Under the pieces are notes generated by a model. It saw only the letters and a program-made list of their open reading frames with translations. It had not been told where the DNA came from and made no database searches. Positions 11,653 to 20,591 of a DNA stretch of 51,356 nucleotides are shown here, in pieces. The DNA lies in NCBI GenBank assembly GCA_035533595.1, contig DATLTN010000045.1, positions 1 to 51,356 of the forward strand. The letters run 5' to 3'. The translations under genes and the position numbers were made by a program. This DNA comes from Acidimicrobiales bacterium. Lineage in GTDB: Bacteria; Actinomycetota; Acidimicrobiia; Acidimicrobiales; Bog-793. How positions within the stretch are numbered: position 1 is the first letter of the stretch; the number at the start of each line of letters is the position of its first letter.

Positions 11653-12828
11653 TCAGTAATGGAGGTAGCAGCTCGCGGCGCTCCCCGTCAGCGGCTTGAT
11701 GGTCGGCGGCGAGGCGCCGGTCGAGAGCGTCGCGACCGGGGGGGAGCGGTCGCCGTACGCGAGGAAGCCCTGGCCGGGGGTGCCGTGCGCGAACTCGAGG
11801 GAGAAGAAGCGGGTCGTCACCGAGGCCACCGCGGAAAAGGCCGTCGGGTCGCTCCCCGAGTAGGGGGGCAGGTGGTAGGCCGAGCGCAGCTCGAGGAACC
11901 ATTTCGCGCTCTGGTGGACGAGCGAGTAGAGCTGGGTGGAGAGTTGCGGCGGGTTGCAGGTGTCGGTCGCGCTCTGGGTGACGAGCAGCGGCGGGCCCGC
12001 GAGGTAGGGGTCGGGGCCGCTGCTCGACTCGGCGCCGAAGGCCTGTCCCGAGAGGGCGACGACGGCGGTGAAGTGCAGGCCGGCCTCCGCGTAGTGGGCG
12101 TCGTAGGCGAGGCCGGCGACGGTCTCGGCGCCGTCGGACTGCCCGGCGAGCGCCACCTCGTTGGGGATGAGCAGGCGGTGCAGGACCCCGCAGGCGCTCG
12201 CCGGTTCGCTCGCCTCGGCCTCGATGGTGCGGGTCACGAAGCCCGTGTCGGCGGGCTGGTTCACGTCGTCGCCCTCGGTGTCGACGTTGTGCTGGGCGGC
12301 GACGGCGGCGGCGTCGGTGTCGGGGAAACGCGGTGCGGCGACGACGAAGCCGGCGCGCACCCAGCGGTCGAGGAGCTTCGCGTAGGTCGCCGGCGTCACC
12401 GCGTAGCCCTCGGCGAAGACGATCAGCGGATAGGGGCCGTGACGGATCGCCGGGTGCGCGCCCGCTGTCTCGGCGAGACCGGGGCTCCCCGAGGTCGTCG
12501 GGTAGCGGATCTCGGTCGGGATGACCCGCCCCGCGGTGCTCACCCCGGTGAGGTAGTTCGCCGTCCTGCGCGCACCGTCGGTGAAGGTGCAGCTCACGAC
12601 GCCCGCGGTGAAGTGCGGCCGGGAGGCCGTCACCGCGACTCCCCCCGCCTTCGGCTCGTGGTGCAGCCTCGGCAGCACGAGCGCCAGCGCGGCGACGAGC
12701 GCGACCGCGAAGACGAGCGTGAGCGTGCGGGCGAGGCGCTGCCGGCGGCGGGGGGCCTGCCGACGGGCGGGGCCGGTCGCGGGTGCCGCCGGGCGCGCCG
12801 GTCGACGGGCCGGTCGATGCTCGGGCAC
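11653..12828 (-). CDS. Membrane-anchored alpha/beta hydrolase (chlorophyllase/PAF-hydrolase-like)
   Basis: A 391-aa protein with an Arg-rich N-terminus and one hydrophobic segment near 34-54 (LTLVFAVALVAALALVLP), so it is probably a signal anchor with the enzyme outside. Downstream are YPLIVFAEGY (oxyanion region) and the nucleophile elbow AGQSDGAE. This arrangement is seen in PAF-acetylhydrolase or chlorophyllase-like secreted hydrolases. The catalytic acid and histidine are not certain. The GTG start lacks a convincing ribosome site. It ends four bases before the desulfurase gene, but a functional link to it is unlikely. Substrate unknown. Confidence 0.7.
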   Translation of the reverse strand: MPEHRPARRPARPAAPATGPARRQAPRRRQRLARTLTLVFAVALVAALALVLPRLHHEPKAGGVAVTASRPHFTAGVVSCTFTDGARRTANYLTGVSTAGRVIPTEIRYPTTSGSPGLAETAGAHPAIRHGPYPLIVFAEGYAVTPATYAKLLDRWVRAGFVVAAPRFPDTDAAAVAAQHNVDTEGDDVNQPADTGFVTRTIEAEASEPASACGVLHRLLIPNEVALAGQSDGAETVAGLAYDAHYAEAGLHFTAVVALSGQAFGAESSSGPDPYLAGPPLLVTQSATDTCNPPQLSTQLYSLVHQSAKWFLELRSAYHLPPYSGSDPTAFSAVASVTTRFFSLEFAHGTPGQGFLAYGDRSPPVATLSTGASPPTIKPLTGSAASCYLHY

Positions 12829-12880
12829 GAGACCCGAGGGTACCGGAGGTGCCCGTGCCCACCGGCGCGGGCGCGCCCGC

Positions 12881-13327
12881 TCAGCGCGGCTGGACGACCA
12901 TCACCGCGAGCGCGGCGACGAAGAGCACGCTGCACACCGCCGCCGAGCGCTCGAGGCGGCGCGCCGGCCCGAGCAGCACCGCCGCCTCGCCCTCGGGACC
13001 CTGCAGCAGCAGCCGTTGCAGCTCCGCCTCAGCGGGCCACAGGGTGCTCGTCGCGACCGAGACGGCGAGGACCCACAGCGCGAGCCCGATCCACGGCCAG
13101 GCGGCGCCGACGCCCCCGCCGTGGCCGAGCGCGAGCAGACCGCCCCCCGCGACGGGGACGAGGTAGATCGCGCGCGCCGCGAGGTTGTGACCGGGTCGGA
13201 AGTAGCGGGCGAGGGCCCTGGAGTGAAAGGGCGCCTCGCTCGTGCGCGCCTCGTGCGCGAAAGCCCCCGTTGCGGCGATCGCGCCGAATCCGGTGACGGC
13301 GGCGGCCACGTGCACCGCGAGGAGCAC
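12881..13327 (-). CDS. DUF2269-like integral membrane protein
   Basis: A small protein of about 148 aa with four hydrophobic stretches: LLAVHVAAAVTGFGAIAATGAF, AIYLVPVAGGGLLALG, WIGLALWVLAVSVAT and a C-terminal VCSVLFVAALAVMVV. The N-terminal pattern YDVLLAVHVAAAVTGFG is like predicted membrane proteins of the DUF2269 group, of unknown function. The start is unclear. The frame is open far upstream into galT, but homologues begin right at WYDVLL, where no ATG exists. I use GTG 13327; an ATC at 13348 or another rare start would add seven residues. It is divergent from galT. Confidence 0.6.
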   Translation of the reverse strand: MLLAVHVAAAVTGFGAIAATGAFAHEARTSEAPFHSRALARYFRPGHNLAARAIYLVPVAGGGLLALGHGGGVGAAWPWIGLALWVLAVSVATSTLWPAEAELQRLLLQGPEGEAAVLLGPARRLERSAAVCSVLFVAALAVMVVQPR

Positions 13328-13427
13328 GTCGTACCAGACGTCACCGATGGCTGACGCGCCTTTCTGGCATAGGGGTACTACCGTAAGTGCACGTGAGGCG
13401 GCGATCGAAACGGGATCTGGGAGCTCA

Positions 13428-14435
13428 GTGAACCAACTCCGCCTCGACCCGCTCTCGGGCCGATGGGTCGCCGTCTCGACCGACCGCATCGCACGCACCG
13501 CCGCCTTCCTGCCGCGCATCGAGCTCCCCGCCGAGAACCGCGACGAATGCCCCTTCTGCCCCGGCAACGAGGGTGAGACGCCACCGGCGCTCGAGACCTA
13601 CGGGAGCGAGGGGAGTTGGCTCGTGCGCGTCGTCCCCAACCGCTACCCCGCCTTCGAAGGCTCGCAGCCCTTCGTCGTCGACCACCGCGGGCCGGTCTTC
13701 ACCGAGGCGCCGGCGAGCGGCATCCACGAGGTGCTCGTCTTCTCGCCCGACCACGAGCTCTCCTGGGGCGACTTCTCCGACGAGCAGTGCGTCCTCGTGA
13801 TGTCGGCGATCCGCGACCGCGTCGAGGAGCACCAGAGCACCCCCGGGCTGCGCTACTCCCAGGTCATCGTGAACTCCGGGCGCGAGGCGGGGGCCTCCCT
13901 CGAGCACCCCCACGGCCAGCTCCTCGGCATCCCCTTCGTGCCCCGCGAGCTCGTCGACGAGCAGGGGAGCTTCACCCGCTTCGCCGGCGGCTGCCTGCTC
14001 TGCACCGCGACCGCCTCCGAGGAGCGCGCCGGCTACCGCCTCGTGCACGCGACGCCGACGGCGGTGACCTTCGCCCCCTTTTGGTCGGGCACCCCCTACG
14101 AGCTGCTGATCGTGCCGCGCAACCACGAGCCGCACCTCCACCACGCCGGCCCGGCCGACCTGGCGGGCGTCTCGATGGCGGTGCGCACCTCCCTCGCCGC
14201 ACTGAAGGCCAACCTCGGCGACGTCGCCTACAACGTCGTCTTCCACGCCGCCCCGTACCGGGCCGGCGCCCCCTACCACTGGCACGTGCACATCCTCCCG
14301 AAGCTGACGACGCGCGCCGGCTTCGAGCTCGGCACCGGCGTCTACATCAACGTCGTCGCGCCCGAGCGTGCCGCGGTGGAGCTCAGCACCGCGATCGCGC
14401 AGATGGCTCAGGCGCCCGCCGACGTCGCTTCGTAG
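13428..14435 (+). CDS. galT: Galactose-1-phosphate uridylyltransferase
   Basis: A 335-aa HIT-superfamily nucleotidyltransferase. The nucleophile motif is HPHGQ (160-164) in SLEHPHGQLLGIPF. The zinc cysteines are in CPFCPGNE (Cys41, Cys44), and the second half ends with HWHVHILPKLT. GalT swaps UMP between glucose-1-P and galactose-1-P. GTG 13428 is chosen because GGGAG lies 7 bases upstream and the product then starts MNQLRLDPLSGRWV, the family consensus. No galK or galE is nearby, so a related sugar-phosphate or ADP-sugar substrate is possible. Its last 28 bases overlap the convergent maltokinase-like gene. Confidence 0.88.
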   Translation: MNQLRLDPLSGRWVAVSTDRIARTAAFLPRIELPAENRDECPFCPGNEGETPPALETYGSEGSWLVRVVPNRYPAFEGSQPFVVDHRGPVFTEAPASGIHEVLVFSPDHELSWGDFSDEQCVLVMSAIRDRVEEHQSTPGLRYSQVIVNSGREAGASLEHPHGQLLGIPFVPRELVDEQGSFTRFAGGCLLCTATASEERAGYRLVHATPTAVTFAPFWSGTPYELLIVPRNHEPHLHHAGPADLAGVSMAVRTSLAALKANLGDVAYNVVFHAAPYRAGAPYHWHVHILPKLTTRAGFELGTGVYINVVAPERAAVELSTAIAQMAQAPADVAS

Positions 14436-15685
14436 CGCCGCTCCCGCACCTGCTCGTAGGCGTAGAGCAGCTGGTCGCGGAAGCGCTGGTCGGGTGGGAG
14501 GAGCGGGCTGACGCCTGCGTCGGCGAGGTAGCCCCCGAGGAAGGCGCCGCAGTTGCGGCGCATCCAGGCGGCGGCGAGCGCTCCGGCGAGCGGCGCCTCC
14601 CGCTCCGGGCGCTGCGCGAGCGCCTCCAGGCTCACCCGCCGCAGGGCGAAGGTCATGTCCGCGAGATCCTCGAGGCACGAGCCCCGCCGCAGCGCCGAGG
14701 AGGGCGCCCCGCCGGACTCGTTGTAGAGGGGGTCGTCCCCGAAGCCGGTGACGAGCCACCCCGTCTCGCCGCGCATCACCCGGCGGAGGTGGAAGTCGCC
14801 GTGCAGCTGGATCTCCTCGCCGAGCGCGAGGCCGGCGGGGCGCTCGAAGGAGGGCGGGAGGGCCTGCGCGGTGAGCTCCCGGCGGCCGAAGGCGGTCGCC
14901 ATCGCGACGTGCAGCCGTGCCGTGGTCTCGCCGAGGCGGCGCATCTCCGAGGCGAAGTCCCCGCCGGCCGAGGCGGCGGCGCGCTCGGCGTTGTCGAGGT
15001 CGACCCCACCGCTGAACTCCCCCTCCGCCTCCTCGCCGAGGGAGGCGTGGGCGAGCAGGTCGCGCAGCGACGTGAGCGCGAGCAGACGCCCCTCGAGGGC
15101 GGAGGGGAGGAACTCGCGGACGAGCGCGAGGTCGAAGTCCCCCTCGCGCCAACGACCGAGGGGTGCGGCGAGGGCGTTGAAGCCGGCCTCGTCGAGGCGG
15201 AAGAGGACCTCCACCTCGGGGCGCGGGCCACGCTCGAGGACCCGGTAGCACTTCATGAAGACCTTCTCGTCGAAGACGAGGCTGGCGTGGCTGACGAGGG
15301 TCGCGAGGGGGCGCACGAGGTGGCCCTCCACCTTGCCGCCGCTCGCCCGCTCGAGGACGAAGCGCATCAGGGCGTCGTCCGCGAGCGCGTCGTAGACGAT
15401 CACCGTCGTCCCCTCGTCGTCCGCCGAGCCCATGAGGGAGCGGTCCTCGTTGCGCAGCACCCCGGCGAAGCCCGTCGCCGGCCGCCACCCGACGAGCTGC
15501 AAGAGCCACCGCTCGCCGCGGCGCAGCAGCAGCCGGGCGAGCCCCGGCTCGCCGTCGCGCAACAGCTCCACCGACTCGAGCTCGAGCGGCGCCGGCGGGT
15601 CCCCCGCGACGGCGAGCGCGTACCAGCTCTGGCGCTCGAGGTAGCCGGGCACGAGGGAGAAGAGCGTCGCCGCGTCGAGCGTCAT
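14408..15685 (-). CDS. Maltokinase-like protein with altered metal-binding motifs
   Basis: A 425-aa homologue of Mak/Pep2, which phosphorylates maltose for the GlgE pathway. The N-terminal cap, the N-lobe lysine region VFMKCYRVLERGPRPEVEVLFRL and the family-like tail LRRGSCLEDLADM are kept. The catalytic loop is HGDFHLRRVM (295-304) where active enzymes have HGD.HLGQVL, and the metal-binding IDFEGEP reads TGFGDDP (313-319). Thus both expected metal ligands (Gln and Asp) look replaced by Arg and Gly. It may be a non-catalytic partner of TreS, or a variant enzyme. It starts inside the treS stop (ATGA) and is clearly cotranscribed with it. Confidence 0.8.
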   Translation of the reverse strand: MTLDAATLFSLVPGYLERQSWYALAVAGDPPAPLELESVELLRDGEPGLARLLLRRGERWLLQLVGWRPATGFAGVLRNEDRSLMGSADDEGTTVIVYDALADDALMRFVLERASGGKVEGHLVRPLATLVSHASLVFDEKVFMKCYRVLERGPRPEVEVLFRLDEAGFNALAAPLGRWREGDFDLALVREFLPSALEGRLLALTSLRDLLAHASLGEEAEGEFSGGVDLDNAERAAASAGGDFASEMRRLGETTARLHVAMATAFGRRELTAQALPPSFERPAGLALGEEIQLHGDFHLRRVMRGETGWLVTGFGDDPLYNESGGAPSSALRRGSCLEDLADMTFALRRVSLEALAQRPEREAPLAGALAAAWMRRNCGAFLGGYLADAGVSPLLPPDQRFRDQLLYAYEQVRERRYEATSAGA

Positions 15686-17433
15686 CCCCGTCCCCCGATC
15701 TCCAACCAGTAGAAACCGTAGGGGCCGAGGGTCACGGGGTAGCCCCCGCCCGACACCGCGGGGAAACTCGCCCTCCCGATCAGCTCGATGGGCACCGCCC
15801 GCTCGAAGCGGCCGAGGCCGATCTCGGCGGACTGCGCGAAGCGCGAGAGGTTGTTCACGCAGCAGACGCTGTGGCTCCCCTGGTCGTCCTCGAAGTGGCG
15901 GAGGTAGGCGAGCACCGAGGGGTTGTCGGCGGGGAGGACCTCGATCCCGCCGCGGGCGAAGACCGGGTACTGGCGGCGCACCGCCAGCATCCGCTGCAGC
16001 CAGTGGAGGAACGAGGAGGAGTCGCGCAGCCCCGCCTCGACGTTCACCGCCTGGTAGCCGTAGACGGGGTCCATGAGCGGCGGGAGGACGAGCTGCGCGA
16101 AGTCGCCCTGGGAGAAGCCGCCGTTGCGGTCCGGCGACCACTGCATCGGGGTGCGCACCGAGTCGCGGTCGCCCAGGTAGATGTTGTCGCCCATCAGGAT
16201 CTCGTCCCCGTAGTAGAGGACCGGGGCACCGGGCAGCGAGAGCAGCAATGCGTGCAGCAGCTCGGCGACGCGGCGGTCGTTCTCGACGAGGGGCGCGAGG
16301 CGGCGGCGGATCCCGAGGTTGCGGCGCATGCGCGGGTCGCGGGCGTACTCGGTGTACATGTAGTCGCGCTCGTCGTCGGTGACCATCTCGAGGGTCAGCT
16401 CGTCGTGGTTGCGGAGGAAGATGCCCCACTGGCAGCCGTCGGGGATCGGCGGCGTCTGGGCGAGGGTCTCGGTGATCGGGAAGCGCTGCTCGCGCCGCAC
16501 GGCCATGAACATCCGGGGCATCAGCGGGAAGTGGAAGCACATCTGGCACTCGTCGCCGTCCCCGAAGTAGTCGACGACGTCGGTCGGCCACTGGTTGACC
16601 TCGGCAAGCAGCACGCGGTTCGGGTACTCGCGGTCGATCTCGTGGCGGAGGCGCTTCAAGAAGGCGTGCGTCTCGGGGAGGTTCTCCCCCGAGGTCCCCT
16701 CCCGCTGGAAGAGGTAGGCGGCGGCGTCGAGGCGGAAGCCGTCGAGGCCGAGGTCGAGCCAGAAGCGGAGGACGTCGAGCATTGCCTCCTGTACCGCCGG
16801 GTTCTCGTAGTTGAGGTCGGGCTGGTGATGGAAGAAGCGGTGCCAGTAGAACTGCTGGCGGAGCGGGTCGTAGGTCCAGTTCGAGGCCTCGGCGTCGGGG
16901 AAGATGACCCGCACGTCGCGGTAGGCGAGGTCGTCGTCGGCCCACACGTACCAGTCGTGCTTGGGGTTGTCGCGCGAGCTGCGCGACTCGACGAACCACG
17001 GGTGTTGGTCGCTCGTGTGGTTGATGACGAAGTCCGAGATCACCCGCACGCCGCGGCGGTGCGCCTCCTCGATGAGGCGTCGCAGCCCCTCGGCGCTCCC
17101 GCACTCCGGTGCCACCTGCAGGTAGTCGGCGACGTCGTAGCCGCCGTCGCGCAGCGGCGAGGGGTAGAAGGGCAGCAGCCACAGGCAGTCGACCCCGAGC
17201 CAGGCGAGGTAGTCGAGCTTCTCGACGATCCCGTCGAGGTCGCCGACGCCGTCGCCGTTGGAGTCGAAGAAGCCCCGCGGCAGCAGCTCGTAGAAGACCG
17301 CCCGTTCGAACCAGCGGGGGTCGTCGTCGAGGTTCCGCCAGCTCTCCGGGCCGAGGCGCGCCTCGCCGGGGAGGACGAGGTGGGGGCCGGGGGTGACGGC
17401 CCCCGCGACGGGCTCGGGAAGGCCGGGCTGCAT
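15682..17433 (-). CDS. treS: Trehalose synthase (maltose alpha-D-glucosyltransferase)
   Basis: TreS (583 aa) interconverts maltose and trehalose. It is a GH13 enzyme: DGFRLDAAAYL holds the nucleophile Asp236, LLAEVNQWP the acid/base Glu278, and RNHDEL the third acid Asp344. FYELLPRGFFDSNGDGVGDL, DCLWLLPFYPSPLRDGGYDV and MCFHFPLMPRMFMA are typical of TreS rather than general amylases. A C-terminal beta domain ends GPYGFYWLE. Five bases separate it from murA upstream, and it overlaps the maltokinase-like gene. It is not fused to maltokinase, unlike in some species. GlgE and GlgP are not in the window. Confidence 0.95.
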   Translation of the reverse strand: MQPGLPEPVAGAVTPGPHLVLPGEARLGPESWRNLDDDPRWFERAVFYELLPRGFFDSNGDGVGDLDGIVEKLDYLAWLGVDCLWLLPFYPSPLRDGGYDVADYLQVAPECGSAEGLRRLIEEAHRRGVRVISDFVINHTSDQHPWFVESRSSRDNPKHDWYVWADDDLAYRDVRVIFPDAEASNWTYDPLRQQFYWHRFFHHQPDLNYENPAVQEAMLDVLRFWLDLGLDGFRLDAAAYLFQREGTSGENLPETHAFLKRLRHEIDREYPNRVLLAEVNQWPTDVVDYFGDGDECQMCFHFPLMPRMFMAVRREQRFPITETLAQTPPIPDGCQWGIFLRNHDELTLEMVTDDERDYMYTEYARDPRMRRNLGIRRRLAPLVENDRRVAELLHALLLSLPGAPVLYYGDEILMGDNIYLGDRDSVRTPMQWSPDRNGGFSQGDFAQLVLPPLMDPVYGYQAVNVEAGLRDSSSFLHWLQRMLAVRRQYPVFARGGIEVLPADNPSVLAYLRHFEDDQGSHSVCCVNNLSRFAQSAEIGLGRFERAVPIELIGRASFPAVSGGGYPVTLGPYGFYWLEIGGRG

Positions 17434-17438
17434 CGCCG

Positions 17439-18719
17439 CTACAGCGGGGCGCGGCCCGGGGCGTGCTCGACGACCCGCTCGATGTCCGCGCCGAGGCGGG
17501 CGAGCTTGCCGACGAAGTCCTCGTAGCCGCGGTCGATGTGCTCGACGGCGCCGACGAGGGTCTCCCCCTCGGCGACGAGGCCGGCGAGGACGAGCGCCGC
17601 GCCGGCGCGGATGTCCGGGGCCCGCACCGGCGCTCCCGAGAGGCGCTCGACGCCGCGCACCACAGCGTGGTGGCCCTCAGTGCGGATGTCGGCGCCCATC
17701 CGCCGCAGCTCGTCGACGTAGCGGAAGCGGCCGGCGAAGACGTTCTCGCTCACGATCGCCACCCCTGAGGCGACCGAGAGCATCGTCACGAGCAGCGGCT
17801 TGTAGTCGGTCGCCACCCCCGGGTAGGGGAGGGTCGCGACGTCGACCGCCGAGAGACGCCCCGAGGACGACGCCCGCACCCCCGCTGGCGAGGGGTCGAT
17901 CGTCATCCCCATCGCGGCGAGCTTCTCCAAGAGCATGTCCATCTGCTCGACGCGTGCGTCGGGGAGGTAGAGCTCGCCGCCGGTGAGGCCGACCGCGGCG
18001 AGGAAGGTGGCGGCCTCGACGCGGTCGGGCAGCGTCTCGTGGCGGGCCGGGGAGAGCTCGCTCACCCCCTCGATCTCGAGGCGGCTCGTCCCCGCGCCGC
18101 TGATGCGCGCCCCCATCTCGCCGAGGAAGGTGGCGAGGTCGAGCACCTCGGGCTCACGGGCCGCGTTCTCGATCACCGTCGTGCCCTTCGCCAGGCAGGC
18201 GGCCATGAGCAGGTTGTCGGTCGCGGTGTGGCTCGGGAACTCGAGGACGATGCGGGTGCCGACGAGGCCGTCACAGCGCCCCTCGACGTAGCCGTGCTCG
18301 GTCGTGAACTCGACGCCGAGCTCGGTGAGGCCGCGCAGGTGGATGTCGATCGGGCGCGAGCCGAAGTCGTCGCCGCCCGGCAGCGAGACGCGCGCCGAGC
18401 CGTGGCGCGCGAGCAGCGGGCCGAGGACGACGAAGGAGGCCCGCATCTGCTCGACGAGCTCGTAGGGGGCGACGGGGACGAGGACCTCGGGGGTGTCGAT
18501 CGCGAGCGCCCCCGACGGCTCGCGGCTCACCGTCGCGCCGATCGACTCGAGGACCTCGCCCATGATCGCCACGTCGGTGATCTCCGGGACCCGCTCGAGG
18601 ATCGAGCGACCGGAGGTGAGCAGCGTCGCCGCCATCAGCTTGAGGGCGGAGTTCTTCGCGCCCTGCAGCTCGACGGTGCCGGAGAGGGGCCCCGCCGGCC
18701 GCACGCGCAGGTGATCCAT
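17439..18719 (-). CDS. murA: UDP-N-acetylglucosamine 1-carboxyvinyltransferase
   Basis: MurA (426 aa) performs the first committed step of peptidoglycan synthesis, adding enolpyruvate to UDP-GlcNAc. [18 protein letters not shown] holds the conserved Lys-Asn. The catalytic loop reads [15 protein letters not shown], with Asp117 at the place of Cys115 of E. coli MurA. In Mycobacterium and Chlamydia this Cys-to-Asp change makes MurA fosfomycin-insensitive. The start is ATG 18719 ([14 protein letters not shown]); a GTG one codon earlier is possible. It heads the murA-treS run and is divergent from glpX. In mycobacteria murA follows the ATP synthase genes; here the aromatic operon lies between them. 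Confidence 0.97.
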   Translation of the reverse strand: MDHLRVRPAGPLSGTVELQGAKNSALKLMAATLLTSGRSILERVPEITDVAIMGEVLESIGATVSREPSGALAIDTPEVLVPVAPYELVEQMRASFVVLGPLLARHGSARVSLPGGDDFGSRPIDIHLRGLTELGVEFTTEHGYVEGRCDGLVGTRIVLEFPSHTATDNLLMAACLAKGTTVIENAAREPEVLDLATFLGEMGARISGAGTSRLEIEGVSELSPARHETLPDRVEAATFLAAVGLTGGELYLPDARVEQMDMLLEKLAAMGMTIDPSPAGVRASSSGRLSAVDVATLPYPGVATDYKPLLVTMLSVASGVAIVSENVFAGRFRYVDELRRMGADIRTEGHHAVVRGVERLSGAPVRAPDIRAGAALVLAGLVAEGETLVGAVEHIDRGYEDFVGKLARLGADIERVVEHAPGRAPL

Positions 18720-18735
18720 CACGGAACGGTACAAC

Positions 18736-18764
18736 GCGCGCCCTACCCGGTGAGGGTGGCGCGC
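18736..18764. repeat. Inverted repeat in the murA-glpX divergent promoter region
   Basis: GCGCGCC (18736-18742) and GGCGCGC (18758-18764) are perfect 7-base inverted arms. Inner ACCC/GGGT extends the symmetry. The element fills the middle of the 64-bp gap between the divergent murA and glpX starts, where a shared operator could control both. Chance is possible in DNA this rich in G+C. Confidence 0.35.
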
Positions 18765-18783
18765 CGAGCGGTAACGTCGGCCC

Positions 18784-19809
18784 ATGGACAGCGAGCGGAG
18801 GGCGCCGGACCGCAACCTCGCCATGGAGATCGTGCGGGTCACCGAGGCCGCTGCGATCGCCGCGAGCCGGTGGGTGGGGCGGGGCGACAAGATCGGGGCC
18901 GACGGGGCGGCGGTGGACGCGATGCGGTTCGTCTTCCAGACCGTCTCCGTCGACGGCATCGTCGTGATCGGCGAGGGGGAGAAGGACGAGGCCCCGATGC
19001 TCTACAACGGGGAGCGCATCGGGTCGGGGACCCCGCCCGAGGTCGACATCGCCGTCGACCCGATCGACGGCACGACCCCCACCGCCTACGGCCGCGGCGG
19101 CGCCCTTTCGGTCGTCGCGCTCGCCGAGCGGGGGTCGATGTTCGACCCCGGGCCGTGCGTCTACATGGAGAAGCTGGCCGTCGGACCGGAGTCCGTCGGC
19201 AGGGTCTCGATCGACGCGACGATCGCCGAGAACCTGCGCGCCGTCGCCGCGGCGAAGGGCTCCTCGATCAGCGAGCTCACGGCGATCGTCCTCGACCGCC
19301 CCCGCCACGCGGAGATCATCGAGCAGCTCCGCTCCGCCGGTGCCCGCATCCTGCTGATCACCGACGGCGACGTCGCCGGCGCGATCTCGACGGCGTGGCC
19401 GGACTCGGGGGCCGACATCCTCTTCGGCGTCGGCGGGACCCCCGAGGGGGTGATCGCCGCCGCCGCCCTGAAGGGCATGGGCGGGGAGATCCAGGGGCGC
19501 CTCTGGCCGCGCGACGACGACGAACGGCAGCGGGCGGTCGACGCTGGCTTCGACCTCGACCGCGTGCTCACGACCGACGACCTCGTGGGCGGCGACAACT
19601 GCTTCTTCGCCGCCACCGGGGTGACCGACGGGGAGCTGCTGCGCGGCGTGCGCTACACGAGCACCGGGGTGACGACGCACTCCCTCGTGGTCCGCTCCCA
19701 GACCGGGACGGTGCGCATCGTGCAGGCGCACCACCGCCTCGAGAAGCTGAAGCAGTTCCGCCTCATCGACCACGTCGAGGCGGCGGCGAACGGCAGCCTT
19801 CTCGCCTGA
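18784..19809 (+). CDS. glpX: Fructose-1,6-bisphosphatase, class II
   Basis: GlpX (341 aa) dephosphorylates fructose-1,6-bisphosphate in gluconeogenesis; in many actinobacteria it is the only FBPase. Metal and phosphate-binding motifs are clear: [35 protein letters not shown] and [10 protein letters not shown]. It begins ATG ([24 protein letters not shown]) and has normal length. It is divergent from murA and 52 bases upstream of the aromatic operon. Growth on aromatics ends in acetyl-CoA and succinyl-CoA, which demands gluconeogenesis, so the position could be meaningful, but this is inference. Confidence 0.96.
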   Translation: MDSERRAPDRNLAMEIVRVTEAAAIAASRWVGRGDKIGADGAAVDAMRFVFQTVSVDGIVVIGEGEKDEAPMLYNGERIGSGTPPEVDIAVDPIDGTTPTAYGRGGALSVVALAERGSMFDPGPCVYMEKLAVGPESVGRVSIDATIAENLRAVAAAKGSSISELTAIVLDRPRHAEIIEQLRSAGARILLITDGDVAGAISTAWPDSGADILFGVGGTPEGVIAAAALKGMGGEIQGRLWPRDDDERQRAVDAGFDLDRVLTTDDLVGGDNCFFAATGVTDGELLRGVRYTSTGVTTHSLVVRSQTGTVRIVQAHHRLEKLKQFRLIDHVEAAANGSLLA

Positions 19810-19848
19810 GGAGCCGGTGGCCGAACGGCGCGCCGCGCGCGGGCCGAC

Positions 19849-19854
19849 AAGGAG
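19849..19854 (+). promoter_or_regulatory. Ribosome binding site AAGGAG for the 19862 hydrolase
   Basis: AAGGAG sits seven bases before ATG 19862. It supports that start over an upstream GTG at 19817, which would overlap the gap after glpX. It is one of the best Shine-Dalgarno matches in the window. Confidence 0.75.
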
Positions 19855-19861
19855 CGACGCG

Positions 19862-20575
19862 ATGGCCGACGACGACGCCGTGACGCTCGTGCTCCTCCAT
19901 CCTGTCGGGCTGAACGGGAGCACCTTCTCCCTCCTCGGGCTGCACGACGCGGTGGCGCCCGACCTCCTCGGTCACGGCGGGCGCGAGCGACGCCCGGGGA
20001 TGACGATGGCCGATCTCGCCGACGACGTGCTCGCGCAGTGCCCCGGCCGCCTCGACGTCGTCGGGGTCTCGATGGGGGCGATGGTCGGCCTCCACCTCGC
20101 GCTCGACCACCCGGCGCGCGTCCGCTCGCTGCTCGTCGCCTGTAGCGGCGCCGCCGCCGACCCGGCCACGATGGCGGCGCGCGCCGCGGCGGCCGAGCGC
20201 GGCATGGCCGGCGTCCTCGACGAGACCCTCACCCGCTGGTTCACCCCCGAGGCGCTCTCGCGGCGCCACCACCCCGGCGTCGAGCGAGCCCGCCAGGCGC
20301 TGCTCGCGATGGACCCCTTCGCCTTCGCCGACGGCTGGCGGGCGATCGGCGGTCACGACGTCGCCGCCCGCCTCGGCGAGCTCGACCTCCCCCTCACCTG
20401 CCTCGCTGGCCGGCGCGACCTCGCCGCGCCGCCCGAGCGCCTGCTCGCCATCGCCGAGGCGGTGAGCGGCGCGCGCTTCGTCGTCCTCGAGGCGCCGCAC
20501 ATCGTCCACCTGGAGGAGCCCGAGGCCTTCGCCACGGCGATCGCCGCGCACCTCGGGGGGATCGGCGATCGCTGA
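19862..20575 (+). CDS. Alpha/beta hydrolase, 3-oxoadipate enol-lactonase (PcaD)-like
   Basis: A 237-aa hydrolase with VLLHPVGLNGSTF (oxyanion), the nucleophile Ser70 in GVSMGAMVGLH, the acid in AGRRDLAAPPE and the histidine in EAPHIVHLEEPEAF. The pattern and the gene context suit the PcaD/CatD group, which opens the enol-lactone of 3-oxoadipate in the beta-ketoadipate pathway. However, the hydroxyquinol route encoded next door has no lactone step. The true substrate may be another lactone, or an ester that yields the ring substrate. First gene of the catabolic operon, with a strong ribosome site. Confidence 0.75.
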   Translation: MADDDAVTLVLLHPVGLNGSTFSLLGLHDAVAPDLLGHGGRERRPGMTMADLADDVLAQCPGRLDVVGVSMGAMVGLHLALDHPARVRSLLVACSGAAADPATMAARAAAAERGMAGVLDETLTRWFTPEALSRRHHPGVERARQALLAMDPFAFADGWRAIGGHDVAARLGELDLPLTCLAGRRDLAAPPERLLAIAEAVSGARFVVLEAPHIVHLEEPEAFATAIAAHLGGIGDR

Positions 20576-20591
20576 GCTGCGCTTCGGCGCG

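Noticed and set aside
11645-12862. A 405-codon minus frame over the membrane-anchored hydrolase
   Set aside because: It is the wrong frame; the neighbouring frame (11653-12828) has the signal anchor and the GQSDG nucleophile motif.
12881-13567. A 228-aa version of the DUF2269-like protein starting inside galT
   Set aside because: The first ~75 residues are antisense to galT and not family-like; homologues begin at the first membrane helix.
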